64,000 nt of DNA, from NCBI GenBank assembly GCA_030490835.1, contig CM059971.1, positions 52,624,012-52,688,011 on the forward strand, given 5' to 3'. This DNA comes from Annona cherimola (Eukaryota > Streptophyta > Magnoliopsida > Magnoliales > Annonaceae). The notes beneath the pieces were generated by a model that was given only the letters and a program-made list of their open reading frames with translations, did not search any database and was not told the DNA's origin. The position numbers and the translations under genes are program-made. Position 1 is the first letter of the stretch. Each line of letters starts with the position of its first letter. This document shows positions 61,060 to 64,000 of this stretch, piece after piece.

Positions 61060-62861
61060 TGTGCTTTCCACGTGTCATCCAACCACTGTTGTATCCTCTG
61101 TGCATTTCAAGTGTGCTTTCTATGCAAAACTCAAATTTAGGAGTCTTTTGACTTGATTGACTAGTAACTTGAATTCATGTGCATCTAGTTCCACTAGTTT
61201 TGAGGCCTCGGAGATGGATCCTATTGCAACTGTAGCGGCATTCTTCATCTTAGGTTTCTGTCATAAAAAAGGAGAGAATGAATCTCCATCCATGTCAGCT
61301 AAGCCAGCATTTAGATCGGCAATGCCTATTGGAGCTTTATTGCCCCAAGCATGGCATTAAACCTGATGGACAAGTGTCAAACGATAAGATGATGGGCAGG
61401 GATGATGGATTCAACAATTTTTATTTTTTAACAAAAAAGGTGCCGGCAAGCACGTCCCTTCTGCTATATTTGTTGATCTGGAGCCCTCTGTCATCAACAT
61501 AGTGAGGATTGGCTCTTGCTGCCAGCTCTTTTTTTTCACCTTGGCATTCAAGTTCTTCAGTCCAAATGGCCACTAGTATTACCCTCATGATTTGCCATCG
61601 CCGAGGATCTCTTGCTATTCGCGGACCACCAGGACCAACCTTTCAAAATTTTATTTTAAATCAGCTTTCACATTTGGATGCAGCATACGTTCCCGGTTTT
61701 TGGCCCATTTGTTTCACTTATTTCTTATTAACACAGTTGTCACGCCATTTGCTACTGCTGTTTCTCATTTCTAACCTTTGGCGATGCTGGCTTTTGTATT
61801 TGTAACATGGATTCAATGAGCTCCAAACCCATCAACAGCAGCACACCTCTTGAGTACTGTCTTTAGCACATGATGGACGACCGAGATCTCTTCATCCCCA
61901 TTTCATCCGCTCCTGATTAATGCAACAACAAATTTTTCTAGATCTGCCAACTTGAACCAAAGCTCAACGTTGTCTCGGACAAAATTGGAGGTTGAGATCT
62001 TTAAAGATCATGCCCTGTAGCTTGGAATTCTTTCCTCTTGGTGTTTCGAGTTGCCGATTTTGCATTGGACCACCACCACGGGCATGCCAGTTTTTCTCTA
62101 CCTCGTCATGTTGCTATCCTCTCTATTGCGATGTCGGTTTGGAAGAGTTGCCCATGCCACCATTGGTCACCTCCTTAGAAACCGATGGTCCGGTGAGCAT
62201 AGCTGCTGTCTCAAATGGGTTGAGCTCGCAGAGGGCTTGGTTTCCTTGGTCCCAACGTTCGTAGCTCGGGCGGCCGAGCTCACGGCTCTCAGAATAGCTA
62301 AAATCAATAACTAAATTGGGATTAGTATGCTCGTTCAATTGTCGAGATGAGAGACTGGTAGTAGATGCCGAATTTTTTCTTCGGAGGTGCGGCGACACGT
62401 ATGCAGGCAAGTGGGGTGAGACACACCTATGGTTTCGTAAGCTGATTTTTCGATGGAATCTGCCCAGGACGTTGGCATTGTTCAAAGATGAACAAGCACA
62501 ACAAATCTCTAGATCTAAGTTCCACCGGAAGCAATGTAAGGAATTCCTCCACACTTAGTATACAAATCAACCAAAGAACTGATACCCAACTCAAATTTCT
62601 CAGGAAAAACAGATCTGAGAAAACCTAGCTTTCATAAGAAAGTGTTGCTAGATTTATCCCAATCTTCTTAAGTCCATAGTCCGGCTCGGATTCGGCTAGT
62701 CTGTTGCTATGTCACAGAAGATGCTGATGTTGGCAAAAATCAGGAAGAGGTTTGGGGTTGTGATCGCCCTTCACATGGGAAATCTCCGGGGCGCACCACC
62801 CACTCATTCCCTCTCATTTCGTCTAGGCAGATATGAATACGCTTGCTGGGTTTGTGATAAT
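61060..62861. pseudogene. Coding-like relic, unidentified
   Basis: Composition is richer in GC than the surroundings. Frames in both directions are longer than chance would favour: the longest is minus-strand 62123-62554 (143 codons). Downstream on the same strand are fragments such as GGGPMQNRQLETPRGKN (~62030-62085) and KNAATVAIGSISEASKLV (~61190-61245), each in different frames with stops between. This looks like a decayed protein-coding gene or retrocopy on the minus strand. I do not recognise the family, and the overlapping plus-strand frames cannot be excluded. Confidence 0.35.
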
Positions 62862-63710
62862 ATTTTTTCATTATATATATAGAGAGAGTTGTTCCAGTGT
62901 AGCGCAACTGCACCAGAATAACAGTACATTTGTCCAATAATGGGCCCCACATAGGGGTGCAACTTGGGTCGGGTACCCACGGGTCGACCCGATGGGTACC
63001 CTAAATAGGGTCGGTTCGGTTCCACCATAGTTACCCGTAGGGTCGGTTCGGTTCTGGTTAAAAAATACCCGTGGGAATTTGGGTAGGGTTGGTTCCCGGT
63101 GCCGGGTACCCAGAACCGACCCGAATTGTATAATATATATATATTACTAATAGGCTCGGTTCAGCCGTTCAGATGCTCCTCTGTTGGGCCCTGCCCTAAC
63201 CTAAAATCTCTTTCCTAATTCGATTTCGAGCCTCCAACGCCATCACCCTCCTCCAAGTCGCCAATGCCATCTCCCCATCCAGCAATCCTCCAGCCCGTCT
63301 CTCAGTGCCGCGTCCGATCATTGTCCTCGATGCCATCAGCCTGTCATCGCCGCGTCTGCTCATCGTCCTCGACGCCGCCAGCCCGTCAGCATTGCCGCGT
63401 CCGCTCGTCGTCGTCGATGATGCCTAATTGCACAAAAAGCAGAAAGAAACCCTAACAGCCGTCCATCGTTGCCTTCGTATGAACTCCATCTTAAAATAAT
63501 GCAAATTCAACGTAATAAAATAGTTTAATATAAATAACAACTTCAAAGTTATTTTTTCAACATGTAAATAATTTGCTATAAAATTTATATATGGATAAAT
63601 GATTATATAAAGTATCAATACATTTAAGTACATGTGGGGCCCATTTTGGGCTAAATGCACAGTTAATTATGGTACAGCTTTGCTGCATAGGAAAGGTTCT
63701 CTATATATAT
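62862..63710 (+). repeat. ~350-bp family unit split by a hAT-like element
   Basis: Unit start (TATATATATAGAGAGAGTTG..AATGGGCCCCACA) at 62862-62951 and continuation (AACTCCATCTTAAAATAATG..AATGATTATATAAAGTATCA..GGGCCCATTTTGGGC) at 63479-63660. Between them lies the hAT-like sequence. About 90 bases of the unit are missing at the right junction. It is the same family as 7320-8790. Confidence 0.6.
62952..63478. mobile_element. hAT-like element fragment (left end only)
   Basis: TAGGGGTGCAACTTGGGTCG is identical over 20 bases to the left end at 50042. The subterminus GGTACCCACGGGTCGACCCG matches the reverse complement of that element's right subterminus. The interior is GC-rich with a short repeat, (CGCCGCGTC)..TCATCGTCCTCGA, about three times (63306-63420). 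No right terminus was found before the next repeat, so the copy is truncated. Confidence 0.75.
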
Positions 63711-63859
63711 ACACGTCTACTGCGAGTTCATAACCTAGTTCTTTCAAAGCCTTCTTTCGTAGCTCTGTTTGTGTTTGGCACTAGTTTCCTTTTTCCTTAG
63801 TCGGTTAACAGTTAACACCCTACCGCTGCGAGTTCCTACTTGTTGGTGATTTAATTATA

Positions 63860-64000
63860 CTTAACGATGTATTTGGCCCAAAATGGGCCCCACATGTACT
63901 TAAATGTATTGATATTTTATACAATTATTTATCTATATATAAATTTTATAGCAAATAATTTACATGTTGAAAAAACAACTTTAAAGTTGTTATTTACATC
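63860..64000 (-). repeat. ~350-bp family unit, inverted, cut by window edge
   Basis: The reverse complement matches 63509-63660: GATGTAAATAACAACTTTAA, ATGTAAATTATTTGCTATAA, TACATGTGGGGCCCATTTTG. Together the two form a large inverted repeat around a ~200-base spacer. The copy continues beyond the window. Confidence 0.8.

Noticed and set aside
57600..61064. TGTGC as target duplication of the plus-strand solo LTR
   Set aside because: TGTGC follows 61059, but I found no convincing matching copy beside a TG start on the left.
62952..64000. A complete second hAT-like element
   Set aside because: No right terminus and no second GCCCCACA duplication next to such a terminus were found before 64000. 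The GCCCCACA at 63887 belongs to the inverted ~350-bp unit.
1..64000. CRISPR arrays, bacterial operons, rRNA or tRNA genes
   Set aside because: No regularly spaced identical short repeats with unique spacers. No rRNA or cloverleaf sequence was recognised. The tRNA-like TGGTATCAGAGC words are retrotransposon primer sites.

Overview
This is a window of nuclear DNA from a flowering plant. It is AT-rich and gene-poor, and most of it is transposable-element sequence. The evidence for a plant is a C2H2 zinc-finger gene with the plant-specific QALGGH helix and a C-terminal EAR motif, Ty3/Gypsy elements with tRNA-Met-type primer sites and a Tekay/Del-like gag-pol, a SIRE-like Copia end, plant LINEs, and Tourist-like and hAT-like DNA elements. 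I cannot name the species.

Layout. 1-5 kb: AT-rich DNA and a decayed LINE (minus strand). 5-10 kb: fold-back elements, one nested in another, then about four diverged tandem copies of a ~350-bp repeat and a four-copy ~115-bp tandem repeat. 10.6-11.85 kb: the only convincing host gene, an intronless EAR-type zinc-finger repressor gene at 11247-11795 with a (CT)n tract upstream. 12.5-15 kb: a near-perfect fold-back MITE, then a hAT-like element (13123-15037, 8-bp duplication) whose right end carries telomere-like AGGGTT repeats. 15.4-16.7 kb: a broken L1-type LINE. 17.3-21.7 kb: a decayed Gypsy element on the minus strand.

24-54.6 kb is a stack of nested insertions. A SIRE-like Copia element (about 23999-54635) is the oldest layer. 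Its 5' LTR was split by a Tekay-like Gypsy element (24206-47319, target duplication GGGAT). The 5' LTR of that Gypsy element was split by a second Gypsy element (36333-46452, duplication CCTTA). The same Copia LTR also carries a solo LTR (48252-49772, duplication CACCT) and a 1.37-kb hAT-like element (50042-51415, duplication ATTTTCTT). The outer Gypsy element carries recognisable but broken gag, protease, reverse transcriptase, RNase H, integrase and chromodomain on the minus strand. The inner one keeps only a gag remnant.

54.6-64 kb: two Tourist-like MITEs with TAA duplications, a ~28-bp GGGCCCAA-type minisatellite, a four-copy ~96-bp repeat, a plus-strand solo LTR related to the outer Gypsy element (about 57660-61059), a coding-like relic I could not identify, a second hAT-like end, and at the right edge another member of the ~350-bp repeat family seen at 7.3-8.9 kb.

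Most notable: the two LTRs of the inner Gypsy element are mosaic. A 1.77-kb core is almost identical (3 differences by eye) while the adjoining 0.44 kb differs at about 40 positions, which suggests gene conversion between LTRs or an assembly artefact. I found no CRISPR array, rRNA or tRNA gene, and no intact transposon gene. All alignments were done by eye.
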